Of a DNA stretch of 64,000 nt, positions 14,382-27,503 are shown piece after piece. The DNA comes from Tetracentron sinense (taxonomy: Eukaryota > Streptophyta > Magnoliopsida > Trochodendrales > Trochodendraceae): assembly GCA_015143295.1 (NCBI GenBank), contig JABCRI010000934.1:1-64000 (forward strand), written 5' to 3'. The notes below the pieces were generated by a model. That model saw only the letters and a list, made by a program, of their open reading frames with translations, was not told the origin of the DNA and ran no database searches. The number at the start of each line of letters is the position of its first letter. Position 1 is the stretch's first letter. A program made the position numbers and the translations under genes.

Positions 14382-14811
14382 AACTACCCACCTTAAAATA
14401 ATTTCGTTAATGAAATTAAGACATACCCATCTGTATCAAATGCATAAATCTCGTATCGTCTGGTTTCTAATTGTCACAGGGAAATACATTTCATATAAGA
14501 TTTCTTAAATTGATCTCATTTATCTATGAATTATGTATACTAGTGTCATCAATGTAATGTTTATATGTAAAAAAATAATAATAAGTACCACATACCACAT
14601 CATTTGAGTAATTACAAATTATTCAAAAATTCATTATTGGATACCACTTTTGAGCCATTAATGCCTTAATTATGTCTTATATATGGTCCTAAGTACATTA
14701 TAAAAAAAATAGGTAATAATTTTTTTTTTTGTTTTTTTTGGATCATTCATGACTACTCACACATTTTTTTTAAACACCTAGGATTTACTAAATGATGCTC
14801 TGATACCATTT
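14382..14811 (-). mobile_element. Array internal spacer 6
   Basis: Interior of about 430 bp with the reverse primer site GCTCTGATACCA at 14797-14808. No coding sequence. Confidence 0.83.
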
Positions 14812-16216
14812 TGTCACGCCCCGATTTCTAATAACTCACAACTCAGCCCATTATCTATGGTCCAGCCTGAGATCTAGAATTTGGGGGTGAAGGTTATTAA
14901 TAATTTAATTTATAATTAGTATTTCAAGTTTATTAATTCAGTTTTTTTTTGTTCGTTTTTCATATAAATAATTATGAAATAAATAGTAAATGAAGTTATT
15001 TTGCCCTGAAATTTTATAGAGACATACGTCTATAAGTCTATGAACTACGTATAAAATTTCAGATAATGAAAAAATATTATGTATTTTTCTGAAACTAAAC
15101 TTAAAATTTCTAGAAAACAAAAATGTCGCATTACTTTTATTTAAAATTTTTAAAACTAAAATTTGGTCTCTATACCTATCATGTCTTCCTAAGATATATA
15201 ACTTAATTCCAGAAAATAAATTTACTTCCAAAGTTCTTACATCATTCACTAATTTCAATTAAAGTAAAAGAAAAACATTAAAAATATCCACTAAAACATG
15301 ATCCATTAATTTTGTAATTAGTTCTAAATCATGAGAAAAGTCTTCATATTTCTTCTTCAGTTCCGAGCATCCATTACTCTATACCTGAAAATATTGACAT
15401 GAAGGTCTAATGAGTTATAAAGCCCAATAGAAAAAATCCACTCTCTTATAATTAATTTACAATAAAAAAACATGGAATATAAATACATTGAAAAATATAT
15501 AAATTAACATTATGATTCAAGCAAGTATGATGACTCGATTTTCGCACCAGCTCGGCCTCACTATCATCACTGATTTTAGTACCAGTTCGGTCAAACTGAC
15601 TATCCCAAGCAAGGGATCTTCCTCGACGGCTTTAGGGCCTTTCACCTTTGGATCCACGATCGTGGCTTACTCATCATTTTAGGGGCTCTCACCAACGGCA
15701 TCATATAACCGTTCTTAATGAATCAATCATGCATAACATGCTATTTACAACATAAAAATCATTGTATCACATATTTTTCATATATTCTCAAATTTCATGT
15801 TATAGATTTCTACATTATTTGTGCAATAATAAACAAATAAAAATTAATGCATGCTAATATAATTATGAAAATCTCAAATAACATGTCATCATCTAATTAG
15901 TTTTTTTTGTAACAATATCATCATTATCAAACATTTGATTGATATTTTTTTACTACAAATTAATTTTAACAAAAATAAAGTCAAAAACCTACCTGGATTT
16001 TTTTCTCGATTACTGATTTCCTCCCAAAAACTTTCAATTCGAACTTTGCATTCGTTTTCTCAGACTTGATCTATGCTTCTCCATAATTCTTATTTCTCAT
16101 TTCTTTTGGCCCATGGGTTTTCCTCCTTAGACCCATATATATATATATATATATTTTTTTTTTTTTATTTTTTTTATTTTTTTTAATTATTATTTTTTTT
16201 TGTTCAAGATATTACA
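14812..16216 (-). mobile_element. Array LTR copy 7
   Basis: LTR copy from TGTCACGCCCCG to GATATTACA. At about 1.40 kb it is shorter than its neighbours. A short TA run lies near 16137-16153, followed by a T-rich stretch. Confidence 0.83.
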
Positions 16217-16641
16217 AACTATCCACCTTAAAATAATTTCGTCCTTGAAATTAAGACATATCCATCTGTATCAAATCCATAAACCTCGTATCGTCTGGTT
16301 TCTAATTGTCTCAGGAAAATACATTTCTTATAAGATTTCTTAAATTGATCTCATTTATCTATGAATTATGGATACTAGTGTCATCAATGTAATGTTTATA
16401 TGTAAAAAAAAAAAAATAAGTACCACATAACACATTATTTGAGTAATTACAAATTATTCAAAAATTCATTATTAGATACCACTTTTGTGCCATTAATGCT
16501 TTAATAATGTCATATAGATGGTCCTAAGTACATTATAAAAAATATAGGTAATCAAATTTTTTTTTTGTTTTTTTTGGATCATTCATGATTACTCACACAT
16601 TTTTTTTAAACTCCTAGGTTTACTATGCTCTGATACCATTT
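16217..16641 (-). mobile_element. Array internal spacer 7
   Basis: Interior of about 425 bp with the reverse primer site GCTCTGATACCA at 16627-16638. Confidence 0.83.
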
Positions 16642-18381
16642 TGTCACACCCCGATTTCTAAAAGCGCACAACTCAACCCATTATCTATGGTCTGTCCTGA
16701 GATCAAGAATTTGGGCTTGAAGATTATTAATAATTAAATTTATAATTAGTATTTCAAGTATATTAATTTAGTTTTTTTTTTTTGTTTTTCGTATAAATAA
16801 TTATGAAATAAATAGTAAACTAAATTATTTTGGCCTGAAATTTTACAGAGACTGTGACACCCCGAACCCGCGCCTACTGGAGTAGTGTCCCGAGACGCGT
16901 GCCCGATCGTTCATACCAGCTTAGCAGAAGACTTTACCGCACAAATGCGAAAAAATTTAAACTTTACTCACATGGAGCAACATAAACTCTGGTCATCACA
17001 ATAGCCATCAACCACAAAACAAATACCTGTATATTATTTACCATTGTGTCTGTTTTACAAAACGGAGGCGCCACTAATGCGCTGGGACAAGTCTCTATCT
17101 AAAGACAAAAGTACAAGGTGTAGGATCCACACCCACTACTCGTCTGCTCCAGTATCTGTTGACATGAAACGTCAGTGAGCTATGAAGCCCAGTAAAAAAA
17201 AACCACAATCCATCTATACTATCTTCCACATTATAGCAAAACATCAATAAACACATAATATACATATGCCGGTTCATGATACAATTTAGTAATATATCTA
17301 AGTTATATTGTGACCCTCTGTCACACAGGGCCATCGCACCCAACACGAGATTCCCAATCTCGAATATCTTTCCCAATTATGGAGTTCGTTATGTAACATG
17401 TATTTCTTTTACCAAGTTATTTGTTTCGATCATCAACCATGTTTTACTCCGAGTCCTAAAACTCTGTTAACCGGTCTTTAGCCCATACATGTTCATCATA
17501 GAGTGGTCTCCATACCCTATTTGAGCTTGATCATTCCAAGCTCAACACAATTCCGGCATTACCCGGTCACATCATAACTTGAGTCATCCAGACTCTTGAA
17601 TACTGTTCCGGTATTTACCTGAACATGACCAACCATTGGGTGTCCCAACCCACACAAACCAGAATCCTGAAGATTCTACACAACTAGGGTAATCATCCTC
17701 CAAGGACTTACCACATATACTCTGACTGACAGCACCTACTGTGTATACACACCGCCATCTCACTAGTTATCAGTCACGAAGGAACCCCGGCCAACTTGTC
17801 TACCGTCATCTTTTGGCTATTCACTGGAGGCACCCCGGGCCTTACTAGACACCGTCTCTCCATGACGTACCACCTAGAAGGAACCCGATAGGCATAGTGC
17901 CGCCTCTTCGGACCCAACCATAGAGGAACCCCGATCAATACACTATATAATGCTCAGTCACTTTAGACATCTTTTAGGACTCCGACATCTCCCAGTTCAA
18001 CCAATTGTGACAACGCTTGAGCATGCCGGCTCAACTAACTACGAATCCGAAGATTCTAGACTATACACAATCACTACTCTGGATCTAGTCAAAGAGGATC
18101 TATGGATAGTAATCCACTCACTCCGGACTATCAGTCACGGTGGTCTACGCACTACGATTCCGACTATTCCAGTATCAAAATAATCATCCCATCATATACA
18201 CATGCCATGTCAAGTCAACAAATCGCTTAGCGATTGGTCACCCAATCGATCGTTGAACCTAAATTCTGAGTTATTCAACCCGAAACCGAGGGCTACGCCC
18301 CTCTGTTCAGTTCCTATGCCTCCCCATACAAGTACATACAACCCATTTTAACACACCATGACACGCATAATGTTGAATAAA

Positions 18382-19100
18382 GATCTAAGATCGGGAAGGA
18401 GCTCTGTAATTATCAAACTATACTATTGTTCCTAAAACGACAGACTAGGTTTTATTTAGAAATTCATATTGTCAAATCCAACCATCAGATCTCATTGCAA
18501 TTTTGATATGATTGACAAAGTAGGAAGGTCGCAATATGGAAAAATATGAGCATGATCTGAGATAAGGAAGGTTCCCTGTAATGATCAAAACCGTACTGTT
18601 AGCCTTAAAAACAGCAGACTAGGTTTTCCTTTAGAAATTTATATCATCCTATCTAAACATCAGATCGCAGTGAAATTTTGATATGATTTACAGATTAGGA
18701 AGATAAATATGTGGTAAAATGTATAGCATGATCTGAGATCAGGAGAGTTCCCTATAATTAGGAAAACCGTACTATTAGCCTTAAAAACAGCAGACTAGGT
18801 TTTCCTTTAGAAATTCATATCATCCAATCCAACCATTAGATTGTAGTGAAATTTTGATATGATTTACAGATTAGGAAGATAAATTTAGAGTAAAAATTTG
18901 AGCATGATCAGAGCTCAGAAAGGTTCCCTATAATTAGGAAAACTGTACTGTTAGCCTTAAAAACAACAGACTAGGTTTTCCTTTAGAAATTCATATCATC
19001 CTATCCAACCACCAGATCTAGTGAAATTTTGATATGATTTACAGATTAGAAAGATAAATTTAGAGTAAAAATTTGAGCATGATCAGAGCTCAGAAAGGGT
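18382..19100 (-). repeat. Four 175-bp tandem repeats inside solo LTR S2
   Basis: Units start at GATCTAAGATC 18382, GATCTGAGAT 18554, GATCTGAGATC 18730 and GATCAGAGCTC 18906, with a partial fifth at 19081. The period is 172-176 bp. Each unit contains CAGCAGACTAGG or a close form, and TTTTGATATGATT. They lie downstream of the TATA box in minus-strand reading, so in the transcribed leader. Confidence 0.9.
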
Positions 19101-19389
19101 CTGATATAAATAGCACAATTCGTATAATTTATCTAGTGGAATGAAAAATAGATAAGAAAGAGTTTTTATTACCTCTGGTACACGTGTTTCAAAGCTCCGA
19201 GAGATGATATAGACGCCGCCAATGTGCTCAACACGTCCAAAAATGTCAGGATATGCCTCTTTATCTCTCTCTCTAGACTTTCTCTCTTTAGAAAATTTCC
19301 TTTCTCTTTAGAATGTTTCTCTCTTGAAAATTTGGCAGGGCTTCGCCTCTCTCTCACTAGGATGAGAGAAATGGCTGGGGGGTGGTCTA

Positions 19390-19490
19390 CTATTTATAGA
19401 CTAGCCTAACCCACACATGCGTGCCAAGTGTCGCTTGGAAGGTGCCACGTGTTGGCCTGAGCCAAGACACGTGTCGCGGTTTGCGAATCG
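19390..19490 (-). promoter_or_regulatory. Putative S2 promoter: TATA box and upstream inverted repeats
   Basis: CTATAAATAG reads on the minus strand at 19390-19399. Directly upstream lie the inverted repeats CCAAGTGTCGCTTGG (19424-19438), GCCACGTGTTGGC (19444-19456) and the perfect palindrome GACACGTGTC (19467-19476). The two around CACGTG resemble the plant G-box core. Function is inferred from position. Confidence 0.55.
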
Positions 19491-21346
19491 CGACCGGTTT
19501 CCGGTAATATCGCCGAAAGTCATTCCGAAACCATACCATATGATTTTTGATTTTGACAAAACTTCAGGTGATCGATCTTGGGGTAGTCTGACACATGCTG
19601 TAAAAATTTTGGGGAAATCCGATGAGTTTCGACTGGCAAAAAGTGCGACCGGAAGAATTCGTAAAACCCACAAATTTTCTAATTTCGGATACAAAACACA
19701 CTGGGGTTTCGCCATATGAGATAATAAACTGCCGAAATAACAGACGGTCGTCCCCATGGCCTTCCAGCATGTAGTGGAACAATCCGCACAGATTTCGATT
19801 AGAAAGTCCGCTAAATATAGAGCCCCAATCGAAATTCGATACACTACGAATTCCCTGATTTTCTTGATGTTTCCACACACAGGACCTTCGCGGTTTCGTG
19901 AATTGATGTGCAACTGAATCGGAATGATAGGTGGATGTCCGGATAGCCGACCAGCACATTATGTGGGCAGATCGAATAAATACACTAATTTCGTAGTAGT
20001 GCAACCCAATTCCGAGTAATACATACTTTACACAAATTTATCAAACACACAACTAATTAACCTCAATTAAGGACCGATAATCCAAAATTTTATTATATTA
20101 AAATTCTGGGTCACTACAGAGACATACTTCTATAAGTCTATGAACTTCGTAAAAGATATCAGAATTTTCTGATCATGAAAAAATATTTTGTAAATATTTT
20201 TCCGAAACTAAACTTAAAATTTCAAGAAAACAACAATGTCGCATTGCTTTTATTTAAAATATTTAAAACTAAAATTTGGTCCCTATACCTATCATGTCTT
20301 CCTAAGATATATAAATGAATTCTGGAAAATAAATTTACTTCCAAAGTTCTTACATCATTCACTAATTTCAATTAAATAAAAAAAAACATTAAAAATATCC
20401 ATTAAAACATGATCCATTAATTTTGTAATTAATTCCGAATCATGAGAAAAGTCTTCATATTTATTCTTCACTTCTGAGAATCCATTACTCTATACCTGAA
20501 GATATTGACATGAAGGTCTAATGAGCTATGAAGCCCAATAGAAAAAATTCACACTCTTTCTTATAATTAATTTATATAAAAAAAAAGCATGCAATATAAA
20601 TACATTGAAAAATATATAAATTAACAATATAATTCATGCAAGTATGATGGCACGATTTTTGCACCAACTCGGCCTTACTATCATCACCCATTTTAGTACC
20701 ATTTCGATTAAATTGACTATCACAAGAAATGGATCTTCCTCGAGGGCTTTATGGCCTTTCATCCAATGATCCACAATCCTAGCTTACTCATCATTTAGGG
20801 GCTCTCACCGACGACATCATATAACCGTCCTTAATGCATCAATCATGCATAACATGCTATTTACAACATAATAATCATTGTATCACATATTTTTTTATCT
20901 ATTCACAAATCTCATATGATAGATTTTTACATTATTTGTGTAATAATAAACAAATAAAAATTAATGCATGCTATTATAATTCTGAAAATCAAACATTTAT
21001 GTGATTTTTTTTTCTACAAATTAATTATAACAAAAAGAATGGCAAAAACCTACCTAGATTTTTTTCTTGATTATTAATTTCCTCCCAAAAATTTTCGATT
21101 CAAACTTTTCACTTGTTTTCTCGGGTTTGATCTATGCTTCTCCATAATTCTTATTTCTCATTTCTTTCTCTTTTTCCTGTAATCTCTCTCTCTCTTATAT
21201 TTAGTTCTTTTAAAATTTAAAGAGATTTTAAAGATTTTAAAAGAGATCTAATCTAAACTAACTTTATCTAAGCTAATCTCTATCTCATTATTTTAAATTT
21301 AAAACAAATGGTGGGCTTTTGGCCCATGGGTTTTCCACCTTAAACC

Positions 21347-21390
<44 letters not shown>

Positions 21391-21406
21391 AGTTCAGGAT
21401 ATTACA

Positions 21407-21837
21407 AACTGCCCACCTTAAAATAATTTCGTGCTCGAAATTAAGACATACCCATCTGTATCAAATTCATAAACCACGTATCGTCTGGTTTCTAATTGTC
21501 TCAGGGAAATACATTTCATATAAGATTTCTTAAATTGATCTCATTTATCTATAAATTATGTATACTAGTGTCATCAATGTAATGTTTATATGTAAGAAAA
21601 AAATAATAAGTACCACATAACACATCATTTAAGTAATTACAAATTATTCAAAAATTCATTATTGGATACTACTTTTGTGCCATTAATGCCTTAATTATGT
21701 TTTGTAGATGGTCCTAAGTACATTATAAAAAAAATAGGTAATCAATTTTGTTTTTTGTTTTTTTGGTATCATTCACGACTACATACACATTTGTTTTTAA
21801 GCCCCTAGGATTTACTAACAGATGTCTGATACCATTT
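21407..21837 (-). mobile_element. Array internal spacer 8
   Basis: Interior of about 430 bp. The polypurine side is at 21407-21445 and a near-match to the primer site lies at 21824-21834. Confidence 0.82.
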
Positions 21838-23347
21838 TGTCACGCCCCGATTTCTAAAAACTCACAACTTAGCCCATTATCTATGGCCCGACTTGAGATC
21901 TAGAATTTGGGGGGGAGGACTATTAATAATTTAATTTATAATTAGTATTTCAAGTATATTAATTTAGTTTTTTTTTTGGTTCGTTTTGCATATAAATGAT
22001 TATGAAATAAATAGTAAATGAAATTATTTTGGCCTGAAATTTTACAGAGACATACTTCTAAAAGTTTATGAACTACGTATAAAATTTCAAAATTTTATGA
22101 TAATGGAAAAATATTCTATAAATATTTTTCTGAAACTAAACTCAAAATTTCAAGAAAACAACAATGTCGCATTACTTTTATTTAAAATATTTAAAACTAA
22201 AATTTGGTCTCTATACCTGCCTGTCATGTTTTCCTAAGATATATAAATGAATTTCAGAAAATAAATTTACTTCCAAAGTTCATACATTATTCACTAATTT
22301 CAATTAAATAAAAAAAAACATTAAAAATAACTACTAAAACATGATCCATTAATTTTGGAATTAATTCTAAATCATGAGAGAAGTCTTCATATTTCTTCTT
22401 CACTTCCAGGCATCCAGTACTCTATACCTTAAAATATTGACATGAAGCTCTAATGAGCTATGAAGCCCAATAGAAAAAATCAACTCTCTTTTTTATAAAT
22501 AATTTACAATAAAAAAAAGCATGCAATAGAAATACATTGAAAAATATATAAATTAACATTACAATTAATGAAAGTATGATGGGTCGATTTTCGCACCTGC
22601 TCGACATTACTATCATCACTGATTTTAGTACCAGTTCGGTCAAACTAACTATCCCAAGCAAGGGATCTTCCTTGACGGCTTTAGGGCCTTTCACTCAAGG
22701 AACCACGATCCTAACTTACTCATCATTTTAGGGGCTCTTACCTACTGCATCATATAACCGTCTTTAATGCATCAATCATGCATAACATGCTATTTACAAC
22801 ATAACAATCATTGTATCACATATTTTTCATCTATTCACAAATCTCATATTATAGATTTCTACATTATTTGTGCAATAATAAACAAATAAAAATTAATGCA
22901 TGCTAATATAATTTTGAAAATCTCAAATAACATGTCATCATCTAATTAAAATTTTTTGTAACAATATTATCATTATCAAATATTTATTTGATTTTTTTTA
23001 CTACAAATTAATTATAACAAAAAGAATTGCAAAAACCTACCTGAATTTTTTTCTCGATTATTGATTTCCTCCCAAAAACTTTCGATTTGAACTTTTTACT
23101 CGTTTTTTCGGGCTTGATCTATGTTTCTCCATAATTCTTATTTTTCATTTCTTTCTCTTTTTCTTGCGATCTCTCTCTCTCTTTCTTTCTCTTGTATTTA
23201 GTTCTTTTAAAATTTAAAGAGATTTTAAAAGAGATCTAATCTAAACTAACCTTATCTAAGCTAATCTCTATTTCCTTAATTTGAATTTAAAACAAATGGT
23301 GGGCTTTTGACCCATGGTTTTTCCACCTTAGACCCATACATACACAC

Positions 23348-23425
<78 letters not shown>

Positions 23426-23439
23426 TTAAGAATATTACA
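21838..23439 (-). mobile_element. Array LTR copy 9
   Basis: LTR copy of about 1602 bp from TGTCACGCCCCG to AATATTACA. It is long mainly because of the TA run at 23341-23421. Confidence 0.85.
23341..23421. repeat. (TA)n tract in LTR copy 9
   Basis: About 80 bp of nearly pure TA, the longest microsatellite in the array, at the same place as the other TA runs near the U3 start. Confidence 0.92.
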
Positions 23440-23858
23440 AACTACCAACCTTAAAATAATTTTTTCCTCGAAATTAAGACATACCCATCTGTATCAAATC
23501 CATATACCTCGTATTGTCTGATTTCTAATTGTCTCAGGGAAATACATTTCATATAAGATTTCTTGAATTGATCTTATTTATCTATGAATTATTTATACTA
23601 GTGTCATCAATGTAATGTTTTTATGTAAAAAAAAATAATAAGCTCCACATAACACATCATTTGAGTAATTACAAATTATTCAAAAATTCATTATTGGATA
23701 CTACTTTTGTGCCACTAATGCCTTAATTATCTCTTATAGATGGTCCTAAGTACATTATAAAAATATAGGTAATCAAATTTTTTATTTTTATTTTTTTTCG
23801 ATCATTCTGAGTACTCACATATTGTTTTTAAACCCCTACGATTTACTAACTGATGCTC
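23440..23858 (-). mobile_element. Array internal spacer 9
   Basis: This is the last spacer of the array, about 420 bp with the usual block order. Its right edge next to LTR copy 10 is less well defined than in spacers 3-8. Confidence 0.75.
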
Positions 23859-25303
23859 TCACGCCCTGATTTCTAAAAACTCACAACTCAGCCCATTATC
23901 TATGGTCTGACCTGAGATGTAGAATTTGGGGGTGAAGATTATTAATAATTGAATTTATAATTAGTATTTCAAGTATATTAATTTAGTTTTGTTTTTGTTT
24001 GTTTTTCGTATAAATAATTATAAAATAAATAGTAAACGAAATTATTTTGGCCTGAAATTTTACAGAGACATACTTCTACAAGTCTATGAACTACGTATAA
24101 AATTTAAGAATTTTCTGATAATGAAAAAATATTTAGTAAATATTTTTCCGAAACTAAAATTAAAATTTCAAGAAAACAACAATGTCGCATTACTTTTATT
24201 TAAAATATTTAAAACTAAAATTTGGCCTCTATACCGATCATGTCTTCCTAAGATATATAAACGAATTCCAGAAAATAAATTTACTTCCAAAGTTCTTACA
24301 TCATTTACTAATTTCAATTAAATAAAAAAAAACATGAAAAATATCCACCAAAACATGATCCATTAATTTTGTAATTAATTCTAAATCATGGGAGAAGTCT
24401 TCATATTTCTTCTTCACTTCCAAGCATCCATTATTTTATACCTGAAAATATTGACATGAAGGTCTAATGAGCTATGAAGCCCAATAGAAAAAATCTACTC
24501 CCTTTTTTATAATTTATTTACAATAAAAAAAGCATGCAATATAAATACAGTGAAAAATATATAAATTAACATTATGATTCATGCAAGTATGATGACTCGA
24601 TTTTTGCACCAACTCGACCTTACTATCATCACCGATTTTAGTACCAGTTCGGTCAAACTTACTATCCCAAGCAAGGGATCTTCCTCGAGGGCTTTAAGGC
24701 CTTTCACCCAAGGATCCACAATCCTAGCTTACTCATCATTTTAGGGGCTCTCACCTAATGCATCATATAACCGTCCTTAATGCATCAATCATGTATAACA
24801 TGCTATTTACAACATAACAATTATTGTATCAGATATTTTTCATCTATTCAGAAATCTAATGTTATAGATTTCAACATTATTTGTGCAATAATAAACAAAT
24901 AAAAATTAATGCATGCTGATATAATTCTGAAAATCAAACATTTATTTGATTTTTTTACTACAAATTAATTATAACAAAAAGAATGGCAAAAAAATGCTTG
25001 GATTTTTTTGTCGATTATTGATTTCCTCCCAAAAACTTTTGATTCGAACTTTTCACTTGTTTTTTCAGCCTTGATCTATGCTTCTCCATAATTCTTGTTT
25101 CTCATTTCTTTCTCTATTTCCTGCAATCTCTCTCTCTCTTTCTCTCTCTTGTATTTAGTTTTTTTTAAATTTAAAGAGATTTAAAGATTTTAAAAGAGAT
25201 CTAATCTAAACTAACCTTATCTAAACTAATCTCTATCTCCTTAATTTAAAATTAAAAGAAATGGTAGGCTTTTGGCCCATGGGTTTTCGACCTTAGACCC
25301 TTA

Positions 25304-25334
<31 letters not shown>

Positions 25335-25350
25335 TGTTCAGGATATTACA
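23859..25350 (-). mobile_element. Array LTR copy 10, terminal copy
   Basis: It runs to GGATATTACA at 25341-25350. What follows is not a spacer but unrelated sequence (TGCAGACTTGG), so this is the outer LTR of the array and 25350/25351 is its insertion junction. Confidence 0.85.
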
Positions 25351-25617
25351 TGCAGACTTGGCCATTTTCCCTTGTTTTTTCCATTTTTCACAGCTTGAGT
25401 GCTTTCACTCTTCCCTTAACTCACTTAGAGTGTTTCTCCACTCATTTACCTTGACTTTAACACCCACACAATACCTACAGTTTGATTTCAAAATCTTTCA
25501 TTCATTCATTGCATACAAAAATACATAGAAGACCATTTTTGGCCTAAAATCACTATTCACAAACACTATTCACCAGCACTATTCACCAACTATGAACTTG
25601 AGTTCCGGGGTTCTACA
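25351..25617 (-). mobile_element. Partial LTR of the TGTAGAACCCCG family (host of the array)
   Basis: The right end reads TGTAGAACCCCGGAAC on the minus strand, nearly the same as the start of LTR F at 50886. It carries three copies of a short ACTATTCAC motif, and F and S1 have related bases at the same place. It is bounded on the left by the array and on the right by gag sequence of copia element A, so it probably inserted in A before the array inserted in it. The other part should lie left of the window. Confidence 0.65.
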
Positions 25618-27050
25618 TCCACACACCCCCACCAAACTTGTTGATGGTGTGAAAATACTCATAGTATATGCTGAATGGTTGGAGGCCGATACAAAACGTA
25701 TGCAACTCAATGCCAAAGCAATGAGTATATTGTGCATTGAGTCCACAAGAATTCAATAGAATATCGGCTTGTGATTCCGTCAAGGAAATTTGGGATAAAC
25801 TCCAAATTACTTATGAAGGGACTAACCAAGTGAAAGAAGAGAAAATAAGTATGTTAGTTCATAAGTATGAATTGTTCAAAATGGAAAAAGATGAATCAAT
25901 TACTGAGATGTTTACTAGATTTACTAGCATCATAATTGACTAAAATATCTTGGTAAAGTCTATTTAAATGCAGAAAATGTAAGGAAGATTTTTCATTCAC
26001 TTCCAAAAAGTTGGGCTCCAAAGGTGATGGCAATCCAATAAGCTAAGGACCTCACAAGCTACCTATGGATGAGCTTCTAGGACCCCTTATGACATATGAG
26101 GTCATTATGAAGGATCAAGATGAAGAGCCCAAATCAAAGAAGGGATTTGCCTTGAAATCCACACAAGATAGTGAGGAGAATGATAGTGAAGATGATGAGG
26201 AGATGATTCTCATTGCAAGACAATTCAAGAAATTCTTGAAGCATAAGAAGAATTTCAAAAAGAGGTCATTTAGAAAGGAATTCACCAAAGAAATGGTCAA
26301 GGGTGAATCAAATAAGAAAGAGTCCCTCACATGCTTCGAATGCAAGAAGTCCGAACATATCAAATCCGAGTGTCCTCAATTCAAGAAGAGCAAAAGATTA
26401 AAGAAAAAGGCTATGAAAGCAACATGTGATGACTTCAATGAAAGTGAATCGGATGCTAGCTCAAGTGATGAGGAAGTACCCAATTTTTGTCTCATGACAC
26501 ATTAGGATGAGGTAAATTCTACTTGTGAGGAATCTCTTTCACTTGATGAACTTAGAGAAGACTTTGATGAATTATATAGTGAATCTAGAAAAATGGCTTC
26601 TAAGAATTCTAAGCTTAAGAAAGCAAATTCTTCTCTCTCAAATGAAAATGAAATTTTACAAAAAGAAAATGAGCATTTGAAAAAGAAGACAGAAGAACTT
26701 GCTTCTAGGCCACAAGTCCCAACCAAGAAGTGTAAGGATTTAAAAACTAAAGTTGAGGACTTGACTAGCATTGTAACCAAGTTCACAAATGGTCGAAAGA
26801 ACTTGCATATGTTACTAGGACAACAAAGATGTGTGTTTGACAAAACGGGAATTGGATACAATCTCCCAATTAAACAAAAGAATTTCCAAAACTTTTTTTA
26901 TTAAACCTCACCTACTAGCACCTCTTATTCATATGATGGAAAGAAGAGAGTGAGGAGAGTTTGGGTTCCTAAAGGAACAAGCATTCCCAAGGCTAACCAA
27001 GTTGGACCCAAAAAGATTTGGATACCAAAGAGAGTTACTTGAGCTTGTGT
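25618..27050 (+). pseudogene. Element A gag region
   Basis: This is the nucleocapsid-precursor remnant of a Ty1/copia element. A UBN2-type gag segment lies around 25737-25943. A zinc knuckle of the form C-x2-C-x4-H-x4-C (CFECKKSEHIKSEC) is encoded near 26331-26372, and an acidic serine-rich stretch follows. Around 26593-26790 a Lys/Glu/Asn-rich segment is likely to form a coiled coil. The same order is seen in element C. Broken. Confidence 0.8.
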
Positions 27051-27503
27051 TGTAGGTATGCATGAAGTCAAGTTCCTCCAAAATCATTTGGTTCTTCGAT
27101 GCGGTTGCTCAAGGCACATGACGGGAAACAAAAGGCTATTTATATCCCTTTCTCCTAAAGATGGAGGACATGTGACTTCAGAGACAACTCAAAAGGGAAG
27201 ATCATCAGCATAGGTAATGTTGGTAAATGTAATTTTACTTTTTTGAAAATTTTCTTTTAGTTGAAGGTTTAAATCATAATTTGATTAGTATTAGTCAATT
27301 GTGTGATAAATGCCTTAATGTCTCTTTCAAATCAAACATGTGTATGATTAATGATAGTGATAATATTAATACCTTGTTTGTTGCATATATGAATGAAAAT
27401 GTATATACAATTGAATTCAATGAAATTACTTCTCAAAACTTGATATGTTTTTCGGTTTTAAATGAAGCCAAGGTTATGACATAGGAGACTAGGACATGCT
27501 AGT
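27051..27503 (+). pseudogene. Element A protease and GAG-pre-integrase region
   Basis: A protease-like CSRHMTGNK word lies near 27100-27130. It is followed by a GAG-pre-integrase segment (NLISISQLCDKCLNVSF-type, near 27270-27330) and the start of the HASM zinc-binding stretch of integrase near 27490. The element C counterpart is at 37930-38420. Broken. Confidence 0.7.

Larger units (their letters stand above)
16853..20118 (-). mobile_element. Solo LTR S2 (TGTGACACCCCGA family, same as B)
   Basis: The 3266-bp insert opens TGTGACACCCCGAACC and closes GGTCACTACA, with a perfect 5-bp duplication GAGAC at 16848-16852 and 20119-20123. Both ends match solo LTR B at 28779-43905, including the shared block near the right end (AACTAATTAACCTCA). 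The TATA box reads on the minus strand, so I infer minus orientation. No primer site or coding domain is present. Open frames at 19401-20004 have no recognisable domain and lie in U3. Confidence 0.85.
16642..21406 (-). mobile_element. Array LTR copy 8, interrupted by solo LTR S2
   Basis: It opens TGTCACACCCCG at 16642 and ends GGATATTACA at 21406. Without S2 (16853-20118) and one target duplication it is about 1.49 kb, a normal array LTR. Confidence 0.85.
1..25350 (-). repeat. Tandem LTR-internal-LTR array of a non-autonomous Ty3-type element
   Basis: Ten copies of a 1.4-1.6 kb LTR alternate with nine spacers of about 0.43 kb, giving a period near 1.97 kb. On the plus strand each LTR opens TGTCACGCCCCGATTTC and closes GGATATTACA. 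The spacer opens with the reverse complement of CGAGGACGAAAT followed by a short purine tract, a sequence I know from the 3' end of plant chromovirus (Tekay-like) internal regions. It closes with the reverse complement of TGGTATCAGAGC, the tRNA-Met primer site. The whole chain therefore reads on the minus strand as LTR, primer site, short non-coding interior, polypurine tract, LTR. No gag or pol remains. Unequal recombination between LTRs is the likely origin. The array runs off the left edge of the window. Confidence 0.85.

Noticed and set aside
19401-20004. Two overlapping minus-strand frames of 146-170 codons in S2 as host genes
   Set aside because: They lie in the U3 part of a solo LTR with clear ends and target duplication, and contain no recognised domain.
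1-25350. Array as a centromeric satellite
   Set aside because: The period and internal primer and polypurine signals identify LTR-interior units, and the array ends at an LTR boundary. A centromeric location cannot be judged from the sequence.
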